Positions 34,460 through 46,300 of a DNA stretch of 64,000 nt are shown here, piece by piece. The number at the start of each line of letters is the position of its first letter. Within the stretch, counting starts at the first letter, position 1. The stretch is taken from assembly GCA_018398765.1 (NCBI GenBank), contig JAHBMJ010004607.1, positions 13,010-77,009 on the forward strand, given 5' to 3'. Source of the stretch: Chromera velia (taxonomy: Eukaryota; Sar; Chromeraceae). The notes beneath the pieces were generated by a model that saw only the letters and a list, made by a program, of their open reading frames with translations, was not told where the DNA came from and did no database searches. Made by a program: the position numbers and the translations under genes.

Positions 34460-37305
34460 CAAAAGAAGTTCAAGTTCTTCCCATCCAGGCTCCTCTATTG
34501 TCCGATCTCTCCCAATTGTGCTCGCTTCTTTTCTGACCTTTTCTCTGCAGGTCTGCCAGCATCTTCTCCAACCAGACTGGGGGCTCCCTCTTCCGTTCCG
34601 CTCCCCCCCCTCCTCCAGCAGGGCAGCCCTCCGCCGTCTCAGCTACTCCCACAGGATCGCAGCAACCTCAGGCAGCAGCTGCCAGCACACCCTCCCATCA
34701 GCAGCAGTGGCCTCTCTCGGGACAGCAGCGTGCATCCACGGGCACAGTCCCTGCTGCACCTCCAGGAGCACCGCCCACACAGACCCTACAGGCCACCCAG
34801 TCCTACCCAGCCACAGCAGGGGCAGGAGGAGCAAGGAGTCAGGGACCCCTCCCGTCTCCCCCTCAGAAGTCCCCAGCTGGAGGTTTGGGGCTCTGGCCGC
34901 AGTCTCCTGAGTCTCTCCTCTCGGGCGGCCCTTCCTCCAGCCTTGTCAACGTCCCCTTGCCTCCACCTGGACAGCCAGGGGGTAAGTAAGTGTGGTTCGC
35001 TTAGTGGGTTTGTGCTACTCTCCACACTTCCCTTCTCCTCTCCTTGCCGCTCCATACCGTCGAAAGCTTTCTCTCCTTTTTTTCTCTGTTCTGAACTGGT
35101 GGCTCAAAGTGTGTGGTTTGAGTGAAGGCCTGTCCTTCTTCCTGGCCGCAAAGAGCATCTCCACTTCCCTATGTCTCTGCAGACCATGGTACTGCAGCTG
35201 GAGGGTTGTCGGCATCGCAGCGACGTCCCCAAGGAGAAGGCGTGTGGGGATCTCTGCATCAGCAGCAGCAGACAGGGAGCGCCTCTGCCTCCACATCATC
35301 ATCAGTGGCAGCTGCAGCCCAAGCAGCAGCAAGGGTACAAGCAGCGTCGGCGGCAGCAGGAACAGGCACGGCAGCCTGGGGGGCAGGCGCAACTTCTTCC
35401 TCCTCCATTTGGCCAAGCCAACAGCAGCAACAGCAGGTGGGTCCGTTCTTCCGTTGAGAAGTCTGTTCTGTCGCCTGTTTGTGTGTGTACCAGGCATGTT
35501 GTGGTAGCAGGGAATGAGTGTGACTTGACTTGTCAATTTGAAATTTTCAACGTATGCATACTGTTCTGTTGACGATTTCTTCGGATCTCTTCACCTTTTT
35601 TTGTCTCAGGTCGATCAGCCCGTCTGCCAGTCGGTCAATTTATCTATCCATCGAAAGATCTATGTGTGTGTGTGTCCATCTTCCTCTCTTGTCCCTCTCT
35701 TCGCAGCCTGGTGGTCTTGCTCAACAACAAGGAACGATGGGGGGTCTTCGTAGCTCGACAGGAGTTTCAGGGGGACAGAGCATCTTTGGAGGAGGTCCGT
35801 GAATATTTGCTTGTTCTTGAATTTCCTGTTTGCTCCTTGACTTTCGTTTTTCTTTCCTTTTCCTGTTCAGTTGAAGCCCTCTCTTCGTATTTTTTTTTTT
35901 TCGGCTGTTTGTCTGTCTCCTTCAAGGAGACGTTTTCTCCTCGTGCCTTCATTTGGTTTATGAAAATTCGAGATGGTCTTTGAACATACACACCCTTGCC
36001 CCCGTTCGTGCAGCCCCCAAACAGCCCGCACCTGCAGCAACACAACCACGAGGACCCGCGCAACTGGTCAGTCAGTCAGAGAGAGGGAGAGAGAGGGAGG
36101 CCCTTGCTCTCTGGTCCCCGTCGATTTCTTCTTCATGCCTGCATGGTGACAGACATTTATTAAGGAAGGGCAGGAAGGATAGAGGGGGGAGGACCTGCAG
36201 TGGTCGAAACTTGCGAGGTCGTAGACACACTTCTGTGGAGAAGAAAGAGAATGAAAAAATTCTCTGCAGTGAGTGGCGGAGCTATGCGTTGGTTTTTATA
36301 ACAGTCTTGTGTAAGGGCTTTGTCCGTATTCTTTTTGCGTGTCAGCTCCAGGTTGTCTCAGAGGAATTCGTACCTCGAATTCAAGAACAAACTCGCAGTC
36401 AGTCATTTCGCATACTTTCTAAAAAAACGGATTTGTTCATTTATCCATTCTCATTGCAGACCTCCCAGTTGTTTCCTTCTGGAAGTGCGAGTGCGACCGC
36501 GGCAGGGGCAAGGATGGGCGCCTCTTGGTCAGAGATGTCTCCACAGGGCCAGGCCCGCACCACCACAGGAGTAGCTCCGCCTCCTCCGTCCTTCCCTATC
36601 ACTTCCCAGCAACAGCAGCAGAAGGCCGCGGGGGGTCTGCTGAACCTGGGGGCTCCTCAAGGGGGACACCTGTCGTCTGGTTACGGCGGTGCGTCTTTGC
36701 AGCAGCAGCCTCAAGCGCCGGCAGCAAAAGCTGTGAATGACTGGGAGAGGGGGGATAGGAAGATCTCAGACTCCAAAATTGCGGAGCTTTTTTCAACGGC
36801 ACAGAGGGTGCAGAGTCAAGTCACACCTGGAGCCAGTCAGGGAGTGGGAGGGGTACTGGGAGGGTCCAGGCCCGGCCAGGGCGGGAGCTTGTCTGGTCCG
36901 GGTTTGGGGGGGGGAATGGGGACGATTGGGGGTCAGGTGCCGCCGCTGGTTGGGACAACGCCATCGGGGGGCGAGGCCCTGGCGGCGTCGCGGCAGACTT
37001 CCTCTTCTTCAGGTACTTTCAGGGCGCCGCCACCTGCTCCTGGTGGTGGGAGTAGTGGGGGGGGTCTGGCAGGTTTGGGGGGAAGTCTTGGGATGGGATT
37101 GAGGAGTGTTGGTGGAGGAGTGCAGATGCCGTTGAGTGGGATTGTGGGGGGTGAGTCTTCTGTGAAGCTTGGGCTGCATGGTCAGGCTGCGGGGGGGGGA
37201 GGGGGGATGCTCGCAGGTCTCCATGGACAGGCACAGGGACATGCGCCGCCGCCGCAACAGCAACACCACAAAATTGATCAAGAGTGGCTGGCTCTGTACA
37301 AATAA
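27312..37305 (+). CDS. eIF4E-transporter (4E-T)-like translational repressor / P-body protein
   Basis: Eighteen phase-compatible exons: 27312-27550, 27779-27877, 28219-28293, 28508-28910, 29166-29236, 29547-30006, 30330-30531, 30845-31328, 31696-31848, 32237-32811, 33189-33228, 33611-33919, 34107-34167, 34551-34981, 35183-35436, 35707-35794, 36014-36066 and 36460-37305 (stop TAA), about 1,610 residues. Near residue 53, RYSLTELRRIGSLPQCHQRP matches the eIF4E-binding start of metazoan 4E-T, where Y-x4-L is followed by a QRP-type element. A long RD/RE-charged region, then DLWDMPDVGDG, then SRFSKW (compare SRFSRWF in 4E-T) follow in the same order as in 4E-T. The rest is Gln/Pro/Gly-rich, with K-I-S...ELF near residue 840 and again near the end. 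Known 4E-T binds eIF4E and the decay machinery in P-bodies. The family call is by motif order; the donor at 27877 is uncertain. Confidence 0.65.
28474..28503 (+). repeat. (TTCC)n tract before exon 4
   Basis: Seven or so TTCC units run directly into the CCTGCAG acceptor at 28507 of the 4E-T-like gene, another case of a microsatellite acting as the polypyrimidine tract. Confidence 0.8.
30857..30871. other. Assembly gap (15 N) in poly-C of exon 8
   Basis: Fifteen N bases sit inside a C run at the start of exon 8 of the 4E-T-like gene. As written, the exon (30845-31328) is one base out of register with its neighbours, while the duplicate at 6706-7170 keeps frame. The gap size is therefore not exact. 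Confidence 0.95.
31984..32072 (+). repeat. (ACAG)n/(GA)n microsatellite in intron 9
   Basis: CAGA tetranucleotide repeats pass into GA repeats in the intron between exons 9 and 10 of the 4E-T-like gene. Confidence 0.85.
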
Positions 37306-38740
37306 ATGGAGAGGGGAGGTAGATGAAAGAGGGAGTGGACAAGGATGAGCGGGTGAGGGGGGAGTATGGATTTTGAAATGGAATTTTAATGGAGCAAAAG
37401 GGAAGGTAGGGCAGGGTTTGGGGCGGGCAGCGTGGTTTCTCCTCATTCATTTGATGGGAAAAAAAGACAAGAGTTTTTCGGTCTTGGGTTTCTTTCCTGT
37501 GTCGTATGCATTCTCGTTGGCGTTATCTATTGATCCATGTGATTTATTGCATGCTTCTTTTGATTGACTCATTTTTCGTCTCCTTCCTTCCTCGCTGTGA
37601 TGCATTCATTTCATCTCTCTACTCTCCATCGACTTGTCCGGCTTATCAGCCTGTCTGTTCGTGTTCACAAGCAGACCTCCATCTCCATTTTCCCCCTCTC
37701 CTCGTACTCCTTTCTTCCGTGACCGTAAGCAGATCTGTTTTTTGAAAGAAAGGCAAGGTCGACGAGAGTATCTCTCTCTCTCCCTTTCTCTTCCATTGTG
37801 CGTTCCCTGCCTCCGCCTCTCTTTTCCTGTCGCTTTTTTCGTCTCGTTGTTTGGCTGACTGATAAATCTTTTTTCCGCCCGTTACATCCGTCGGCATTGG
37901 CTGGCTGGAAGGTAGAGAGAGAGAGAGATGGACTTTCTCTCTGCACGACCCGACAGGCTTCCTTTCCTTGTCCGCTGTTTTCTGACGGACAGGCAGGCAG
38001 GTAGGCAGGCATGCGGCGCTGCGTTCGTGCTCTTGACCGCTAGGTGCAGCGGTCTCGGCAGGCAGGCAGCCAGGAAGCAAAGAAGCAAGAAGAGGCGAGG
38101 GCCGATGCACGAAGGAAGTTTCCTCCAATCGCGCAAGTGGGGGGGTGGGTCGGACTCCGGATAGCTCCTGCAGTTCTTATGTGCCCCCCCGTTTTTTTTT
38201 TCAAAGCGAACTTTTGTCTTCTCACAGCCGGGTCCCCTGCTTCTGGCCGGGTTCCACAACTTGGACCCCTCATTCATTCATTGATTGTGCGTGCATGTGT
38301 TTCGTTACTTAATTGCGGATTGAGGATTCTCTCTCGCTTTGCACACGAACGAGTGAGGCCATCGTGCAAATGGAAAGCGGCGGAGAGGGTTGAAGAGAAA
38401 CACCTTGCAGGGGACTTGCGAGGGTATTGCATTTCGCTTTGCAGTGGGTTTGGAGTGCTTTAGTGAGGGGCCCCGGGGGGCAGGGGTAGGTGCATGTTTG
38501 CTGCAGCTGTTTGGGTCTGTATGCCGCTCTAATTTTCTGTGTATGTCCGTCTGTATTTGTTTGTCTAGCTGCTTGTCGTAGCTAGACTTGTGGGTTGCAC
38601 GATGGGGCGTCGAGAGTGTATTCAAGAGAGGCCAAAACCGTGCAGAGAAAATTTGTTGTTGGATCAACGATTCGCCTAGCGATTGGCTGGAGATTAACAA
38701 ACATTTCGGCAATAGTGCATCAAGTTCAGATCAACACTAG
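37306..38740. other. 3' flank of the 4E-T-like gene; no gene recognised
   Basis: CT-rich and AG-rich sequence with open frames up to 160 codons of low-complexity composition. Nothing has a recognisable domain or splice pattern. It probably contains the 3' untranslated region and terminator of the upstream + strand gene. Confidence 0.5.
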
Positions 38741-39090
38741 GATTTTTTTTTTAAAAATATAGGTTAAATGTTTTAATAACTAGTTTAACAGAATAAAAAG
38801 TTTAATAGCATAGCAAGGCATAGCAATAATAATATTGGCTCAGGGATTGCATGCCAGTGTGTGAGTGTGTTACTAGGTGTTTTATCATGTTTAGTGGATG
38901 ACTCAGATATTTGTTAGGGCTCTAGAGGCCAATTTTTTATTTGTGTAAGTATCATCGGCAGGGTAAACATTACTAAACAAAAATGTTCCGTGCTATTCCG
39001 TGCGATTTAATTATAAAATTATTTTTTTGTTAGCATACACACGCAGGCAGGCACCGATCCCATTATACCGCACGGATCCGTATGGTCATG

Positions 39091-39463
39091 CCTAGGCGTG
39101 GTTTATACATACATACATTCTTACATACATTCTAGACTTAGAGAATATAATGTATACACAATGTATATAAAGAACATATTTAAAAAAATAGTATTCAACT
39201 CCAAGTCTAGGTTTGTCACTAGTTTCTAGCCTATATACTAGACTAGTTTAGTAACAGTCTGACCAACTAGTAAACTGACTATATAAACCTGACTAGAAAC
39301 TTAACTGACATTGTCCTAGGCATTGTTAGACATTGTTAGGCATTGTCAGGAATTGGGTTTTGAAAATAGCGTTTACAACATTAGTTTACATACATTATAT
39401 ACATACATACATTTTTGATGAACAGAATTTAATGTATGTATTTATGTATAAACTATGCCTAGG
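39091..39463. mobile_element. MITE with CCTAGGC inverted ends and 6-bp target duplication
   Basis: The 373-bp element starts CCTAGGCGTGGTTTATACAT and ends with the complement of CCTAGGCATAGTTTATACAT, so about 25 bp of terminal inverted repeat with few mismatches. It is flanked on both sides by GTCATG (39085-39090 and 39464-39469), an exact 6-bp direct repeat fitting a target-site duplication. The interior is AT-rich and non-coding. The superfamily is not clear from the ends. Confidence 0.75.
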
Positions 39464-39642
39464 GTCATGCACTACGTATGACAGGGAGCCTTCTAGGCTA
39501 ATCCAGGCTTGAGCGTCGAGCCATGAGTATCTATATCGATCTATGTTACTGTATGTATAACTTTAACATAACGATCAGTTTTGCTAAAAATATCGATATT
39601 ATAGAAGCACATCCACCATTAGGTAAGTGCTTCTTTGCTATA

Positions 39643-40587
39643 GGCGACGCACAGTGGTAAAAAAAAAAAAAAAATAGACCTTTCCAGATTTTTTTTTTTT
39701 CTTTTTTTCTACGAAGGATTTCCTAGAGCACCTCTAGGAGCACGTAGAGGAGCACCTTTTAGAAGTACTTTTAAACTAACTTCCTCGCAAACTTATTACT
39801 CAACTCAAAGTTTTAAACATCTTTCAACCCTAGTTTCAACTCTAGTTCTAGTCCTAGTTGTTATTGTATGTTTATCTCTACTAGTGTCTCTACTAGTCTC
39901 TTCACCATTCCATCATCGACTTTGTTGAACACGGACCAACCGATCTTTTTTCCCTTGTTCAACTGCACTGTCACCAGACTTTTCTCTCTTCTCTTTACTG
40001 TGTCTGTTAAAAAAACTAACCATGTCTTCTTGTTTTCCATTCACATTGACTTGCATCCGCCCTTTCTTTCTCGTAAATTCTGCAGCCACTTCAGTATTAT
40101 CCCTCCGTGGTATCGACTCGTGCTCTTGGTTGAACACATTTTCACGGCTGGCCGCTGCATCTGCATCATCACCTTGCTCATCCTCCTTCTCCCCCTCGTC
40201 TTCAGCATCTTTATACAGTTGTTTAGATGCAAAGCTGTCGACCTGGAAAACATCTTTCAACCATTCTACTTCGTTAAGAAGACGAAGTGCTCTCTCCTCT
40301 ACCATCTCATTCCTCCTCCTCTCTTCTTTGACTGGCTCTTTGATGATATCTAGGACGATATACATTTCGAAGCTCTAGTCGAAGCTAGTTTTGGTCAATC
40401 CTTCTAAGCGTCTAGCAAGCTAAAAGTGAAACTAGGATCCTAGATATGATTCAAACCTAGATTCAAACCCTAGTTGAAGCTAGTCATTTAACCTTTTTTT
40501 TTTTTTACATATACAATAAAATTTTAAATAAATAAAAAAAAAAGAATAGCCGTTTTCAGATTTTTTTTTTTACCACTGTGCGTCGCC
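39643..40587. mobile_element. DNA transposon with GGCGACGCACAGTGG inverted ends and TA target site
   Basis: The two ends are reverse complements: GGCGACGCACAGTGGTAAAA at the left and its complement at the right, then poly-A/poly-T. TA dinucleotides flank both ends (39641-39642 and 40588-40589), as expected for Tc1/mariner-like insertion. The 945-bp body contains a 150-codon open frame on the minus strand. No transposase signature is visible, so it looks non-autonomous or encodes an unrecognised protein. Confidence 0.75.
39913..40365 (-). CDS. Charged protein encoded inside the TIR element
   Basis: A 150-codon frame from ATG at 40365 to a stop at 39913 fills about half of the inverted-repeat element. 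It begins MYIVLDIIKEPVKEERRRNE and contains helical, acidic sequence (EVEWLKDVFQVDSF; EDEGEKEDEQGDDAD) and a basic segment (EFTRKKGRMQVNVNGK). No D,D,E/D catalytic pattern is recognisable. The + strand also has a 161-codon frame here, richer in Phe/Leu/Ser, which I take to be the shadow. Whether this is an intact element protein or a captured fragment is open. Confidence 0.35.
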   Translation of the reverse strand: MYIVLDIIKEPVKEERRRNEMVEERALRLLNEVEWLKDVFQVDSFASKQLYKDAEDEGEKEDEQGDDADAAASRENVFNQEHESIPRRDNTEVAAEFTRKKGRMQVNVNGKQEDMVSFFNRHSKEKREKSGDSAVEQGKKDRLVRVQQSR

Positions 40588-40589
40588 TA

Positions 40590-42280
40590 GCCTCATTGGG
40601 TGTTTACTGAAGCAGCGGTGCTTGAAAATAACGTGCACGCAGCTAACAGCAGCTAGGCATGCAGAATTTTTATGTGAATTTCCATAACATACTTCTCGGG
40701 TCCTCGGATTTACCCGAGCTGCCCTCCGAGGACGCACAAACTTCATTTCTACACTTGCCTTCGCGCGCGAATCCGCGCGAACAAACTTGTTTCGAGAATA
40801 CCAACATGCATTTTTTTTTAATTATAATTGGAAAAACACTAGGGGTAATTTAAAAAAAAAAAAAATGGTCATTTTCACTTTTTTGTTTTTTGTTTTTTTT
40901 CTGATGTCAAACTAAAAAATATGTTGTTTAAATGTTGTTGATGTATTACACGAATCAACAAGTGTTGTTTAAGTATTATTATACTATTGTTTCTTTGTTA
41001 CAATAATAAATGAATGTTGTTGCACTGTTATTTAACTGTTGCTTTTGTGTTATAAAATGTTACATATGCTTCAATAATGCTTGTCATATCTTGATGGAGG
41101 TTATCATCAAAAAAAAAAAAAAATTGCTCTGGAGACCGTATTTTTTTTTTTTTTAAATTGCTCCTAGGAAAAACATTCTCCCGGACTTCTACTGCAGCCA
41201 CTGTCCCCAATTAAGTCAAAATTCAAGAAACCCCAGAGACAGCCGCACGCTGCACCTGCCTTTCCTGTGTCAAACGGACAGTTTGTCGGAATCCCACACA
41301 GGGTAACTGGAGGCATGGGGATCTTTCCCTTCACAGCAGGACCCGTCAGGACCCGTCGCTTCTGCTTTTGCTTCCCATCCGCAGCAGGAGCAAGGAGAGC
41401 AGAGAAAAACATGACAGAGCTGTATCGTCTAACCGTGTAAAGTGAGGTGATAGAACAAGCTCTTGATGGTTTCTCTCGAAGAGCAATTGAGCTGTAATCT
41501 GGGGTAATTCAATATGAAATGCGTCCTGCTGGTATGCATACAGATCTAAAGAGGGCTCTGGTCGGAGGAAGAATAAAACACCATTCCCTACCGGCTTACA
41601 GTGAGTCATGACGAGAGCTTTAATACAGAGGACGGTAGTCAGACTCCCTCTGACTTTCGTTTTGGATGGCTAACCGTGAGTACTCATGTTACCGTCAATT
41701 GAATAATATCTATATATCAGATTATAGTATATATGTATGCTTTCACTGGTAATGGTTGAACTTCACTTTGTTGATTTAACCAATTATTCTAAAAATTGTG
41801 TCATGACGATTTCTGATTCTGGAGAATTCAAATTTTTCTCTTGCACGTATGCATACAGCATTTCGCTTTGAAATTCACTGTTCGGTCTTGGTGTATATAT
41901 CTACGTCTTTCGTTCTTTATTCCATTCCGAATGAGGACAGGCAGAACATGTATGAACATGTTATTGTGCAGGCACTTTGAAATGATTTAACCTAACTTTG
42001 ATGATCCGAATCAATTTTTTCATCCGAGCTTAACTTGACAATTTAGATTGAATTCTTCACTTCCGGACCTGTCTATCCGTTAATGCAATACCTCATGTAG
42101 GCTTATCGATCTCCATTGTCCTTGGCTTCGCTTTTTTTATCTTCGAGTTTTTTCGTACGGCAACTCACGGCAAACTTACTTTCCTCAACATCACCCAATG
42201 GTATCCAATAGCATATAGGTTTCACATATTTGAATAAATGAATGAATGAATGAATGAATGAACGCTGACTGCTGATAGAG
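40590..42280. other. AT-rich spacer; no gene recognised
   Basis: Poly-A and poly-T runs, reiterated TGTTGTTTAA-like words at 40915-41050, and a motif GCGCGCGAATCCGCGCGAA near 40760. A minus-strand frame at 41164-41412 has non-repetitive, Cys-containing composition but no recognisable domain. GAAT tetranucleotides occur at 42236-42262. Confidence 0.4.
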
Positions 42281-42292
42281 GACCCCCCAGAA

Positions 42293-43300
42293 ATGGATGA
42301 CAGCGATGAGGAAGCTTCTTCTGAGGCGCTTTTCTCCCAATCATCTGGAGACGACGCCGTCATGTCGAAGGTCAGCGTGAACCCATGCTTCATACATGCT
42401 TGTCTGTACACCTGAGTGAATATGTATATACCTATATGTGTGTGTGTGTGTATATGTGTAGATGATGGGGGAGAGGGAGAAAAGTTTTTAAAAAGGCTCA
42501 AACTCAGTGTAGAAGAAAGCAGTAGAGCGGGGTAAGGTTGGCAGAATGATTTCATATGGAAAAAGTACTATCAGAAAGTTAATGGACAGTATTTTATACA
42601 TGTCATGGAGAAATAAAAGGGCCATAATGTACCAAAAACCTTGAAACTACCTTTGTGACCAAAAACGAGAGAGAAATTAAAAGAAAGGATCTGTGGACTG
42701 ACGGTTTCTACTCGCGTAGATCGGAGATATGCATGAGAAATGCCAGGAAGGGGGTCGTTCGGTTCCCCGTATTAAGTTGATTCGTTTAAATAAAGTCAAT
42801 AATTAGGGATTCGGTTTCGTTGGCTTGCTAGACCTTTGATCGATTTCGTGCATAGGATGCTGATTTAATTTGTATGGACACTTACGATCAGCCCATGTTC
42901 GTTGGCAATGCTTTCGGTTCTCACTAAGGAATTATCGCAAATATATTTAAATTTTTGAGATGACTGAAACAGAAGAAGGTTGACAGCATGTAAAATAATT
43001 GACTGAAACACGGACCGCTTTGTGCCTCTTCTTTTTGTTTCATTGTTAGTTCAATCAGAATTTCTCTTAAAATGCATCTAATCTCCTTGTATTCAATACC
43101 TGCAGAACAGAGGAAGATCCAGTAAAAAGAGAAAAATGGTAAGTGGATGAAACGTGATGCATCCATCCCTGTCTTGCTTTCTGCTTTTCTTTATTTCAAT
43201 ATTTGAATATATTTGAAGTCTCTACATACACGTCTAAATGCCGGTATAGAAGGCTTTTGCTGTTCCGTTTTTTGCAAGACCCTGTTCTGTTTTTTGCAAA

Positions 43301-43339
<39 letters not shown>

Positions 43340-46300
43340 AAGCAAGTAAGCAAGCCAGTAAACAAGCAAGCAAGAAAGAAAGAAAGAAAGAAAGAAAGAT
43401 TTTTCGATCCCTTGGTTTTGCTCAGAGTGTTCTTGAATTTTTTTGATCAGAGTGTTGCCTATCTGTCTCTTCATTCGTTAAGATTTTCTTACCCCCAGCT
43501 TTTCTAGCTTTGCCCTTGTAACTAACTATACTGACAATTGAAACTTTTATACTGGAAAGTGACTTTAAAAAATTTAGTTTTTAAAACATTAAAATAGATA
43601 GTTTAACCTTTAAACTAATTGATTTTCATAATTTATTTAAGACTATTTAAGCTTAGTAAGATGTTTAAAAAATGAAATAAAAAAATGTATATATAGAGTA
43701 TATATTTTTTCAAAACCATAAATTGTTTGGTACCTATCATCGTAAATTAACGCTAAGACGAAAACACAATAAGAAATGCATCTGAATGGCCCTGAATCGA
43801 TTTGATTGAAGCATTTCTTCTCATGATCATAACTGTTTTGTTTTCAATTCATATGAGGCACTGCTCAACGGCGGGCGTGTCAGGGGTAGGGGGAGGGGGG
43901 CGGGGGGGGCATCTCAGTATATATCAAACATGCACACCCGTGAACGCCACCTGCAGAAATACGTGCACACAAACAGAAAGTCAGTCAAATCGCCAGAATA
44001 CACATAAAAGCATGTATACAAACACAACCTGTATCTTTAATTTGCATCAGAATGATACATGAAAGCAGGAAGACTGAAATTGGGAAAGCAATCGGACGGG
44101 TAGGAAGGCCGAAATCGGGAAGGCAATCAGGTGGGCACTAGGGCGGGCAGGAAGGCCGAAATTGGAAGGCAGTCAGACCGCCAAGAAGACTGAAATTGGA
44201 AGGCAGGCATGTAAGCAGAAAGAACAAACTCTGGGAGGCAGTCAGACACACAAGAAGGCCGAACTTGGGAAGACAGTCGGGCCAGAAGGAAGAATAAAAT
44301 TGGGAAGGCCATCGGGCAAGCAGGATAACCGAAATTAGAAAGCGTTCGGAGGAAACTTGAGCAGGAAGGAAAGCCAAAATAGGGAAGGCAATCAGGCAGG
44401 CAGGAAAGCCGAAATTAGGAAGGCAACCGGACAGATCTGAAGTTGTGGGAGTGAGGCACAGCTCTTGTTTGCATAAGAATTTGGAGGTAGGGCTCTTGGG
44501 TGGAATAAGACCCAGTGGCCAGTGCCGGGCCTCACCTAAAAAAAACAAGAACGCTATGATGGCCGGTCGTGGGCAAGGCCCTCTGGCTAGAGGCCATGGA
44601 TCGATCAGGCTTTCAAAAGCTAAGCATTTACCTCTTGCACGGTCATAGTGCTCAACATTTGTTTGGTTGAACTGCTTTCTGTGAGTGTTAAATCGGCAGA
44701 TCTGTTTGCGGACATTCATTCTTACCTTTTATGGGGGTTGCCCGCTGTATGCTCCCTCCTTACATCAGTGTGCGGATTCGGCGTATTCCATTAGAAGTAA
44801 AAGTTAGCTTGTTTGTGCATTATACTGCGCATTGTCATATGCTTGCAGAGTTTGCAATCACTCCCCGACATATCAACATACTATAACTCTTTCACCTCAC
44901 TCACGTCCAACAATTTTCAACATACACACCACAAACCCATTAAACCTTATCTTTAAAAGTTGTTCATACTTTCATGCAGGTAAGAAACAATAAATAAAAT
45001 CATTCTAAATGCTTTAAAAACTTAGTTTTTTATATAAAATTTAGTGTGATATATAGAAAATTAAAAGTCACTTTCTAGTACAAAAGTTTCAATTGTCAGT
45101 ACAGTCAGTTTTGTGCATCTGTGTGCACGTGCTATGCCTGTCTGAGAGAGACGTTACGGTACAGAGAGTTTCAGACAGAGAGTGAGAAAGAGAGCTTATA
45201 CAGTCGCCCCTCTGCTTATCGTCTCTGCTTTTCTCTGATATGCAGGAGCCAAAATATCACCAGCGATTGAGAGGTATAGTTCTAAGGGCGTAAAGCATTT
45301 TATAAGGTCAGACGTTTGGAAGAACACAAAGTTGATAGCATGTAAGCTGCTTCAGTTTTGCTTTCTGGTCTTTAGAGAGTATCTCGTTCGGATTTAATTC
45401 GCTTGTGGACTCTAATTTTAGCAACGGTTACCAAGGACTCTCAAATCAGATCTTCCATTGCATGAGCCATCTTGGGGGTCTGGAAGCGATCTGGGTTGAT
45501 AACAAGTCAGCTCAAGGAGTTAATAAGCCCCTTTTAACGGTTCTCTGGAGCGAGTTGTCAGCACATTCGTGTAGAACATTTTAGAACAGAGTGTGGTGGG
45601 TGGAAAAAAATCATATGCAACATCATAAGACTTGTTTGGGCGCTTTTGCATTGACGCGTCAGGCAAATTTAAAGCAATTCTGTTCCTGGATTAATATTTG
45701 AGAAGGCAGACAGAGCGATGTTGGGTCTGTCGGTTGTCGTGCCCTCGTGAACGTTTCCTTCCCATGGCCGCGGCCCTCTAGGTTGGTGAATCGGCACTTA
45801 GGTCACAGCAAGCAAAAAACGCTCGTGAGTTTGTGACTCCTCGAGCAATTGGAGGTACAAACTCGATGACATTGTCAAAGAAACTATGACAGTCTTACAT
45901 GTGGATATGGTATGTTGTCCATTGGAGAGTCTCCTTTCTTTCACTCTGAGTTCACCTTTCTGATTGCACAGTCTCTTTATTTCACTCTGAGCTCACCTTC
46001 CTAGCTGATTGTGCAGTCTCTTTCTTTCACTCTGAGCCCACTTTCCTGATTGCGCAGTCTCCTTATTTCACTTTGAGTTCACCTTCGTAATTGCGCAGTC
46101 TTTTTATTTCACTCTGGGCTCACCTTCCTGATTGCGCAGTGACTGTCTCCTTATTTCATTTTGAGCTCACCTTTGTGATTGTGCAGTCTTTTTATTTCAC
46201 TCTGGGTTCACCTTCCCGATTACGCAGTCTCCTTATTTCACTTTGAGCTCACCTTCCTGATTGCGCAGTCTCCTTATTTTATTCAGAGCTCACCTTCATG

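Noticed and set aside
41164-41412. Minus-strand 82-codon frame with several Cys
   Set aside because: No family match, no splice context, and a flank of poly-A/T repeats; probably chance.
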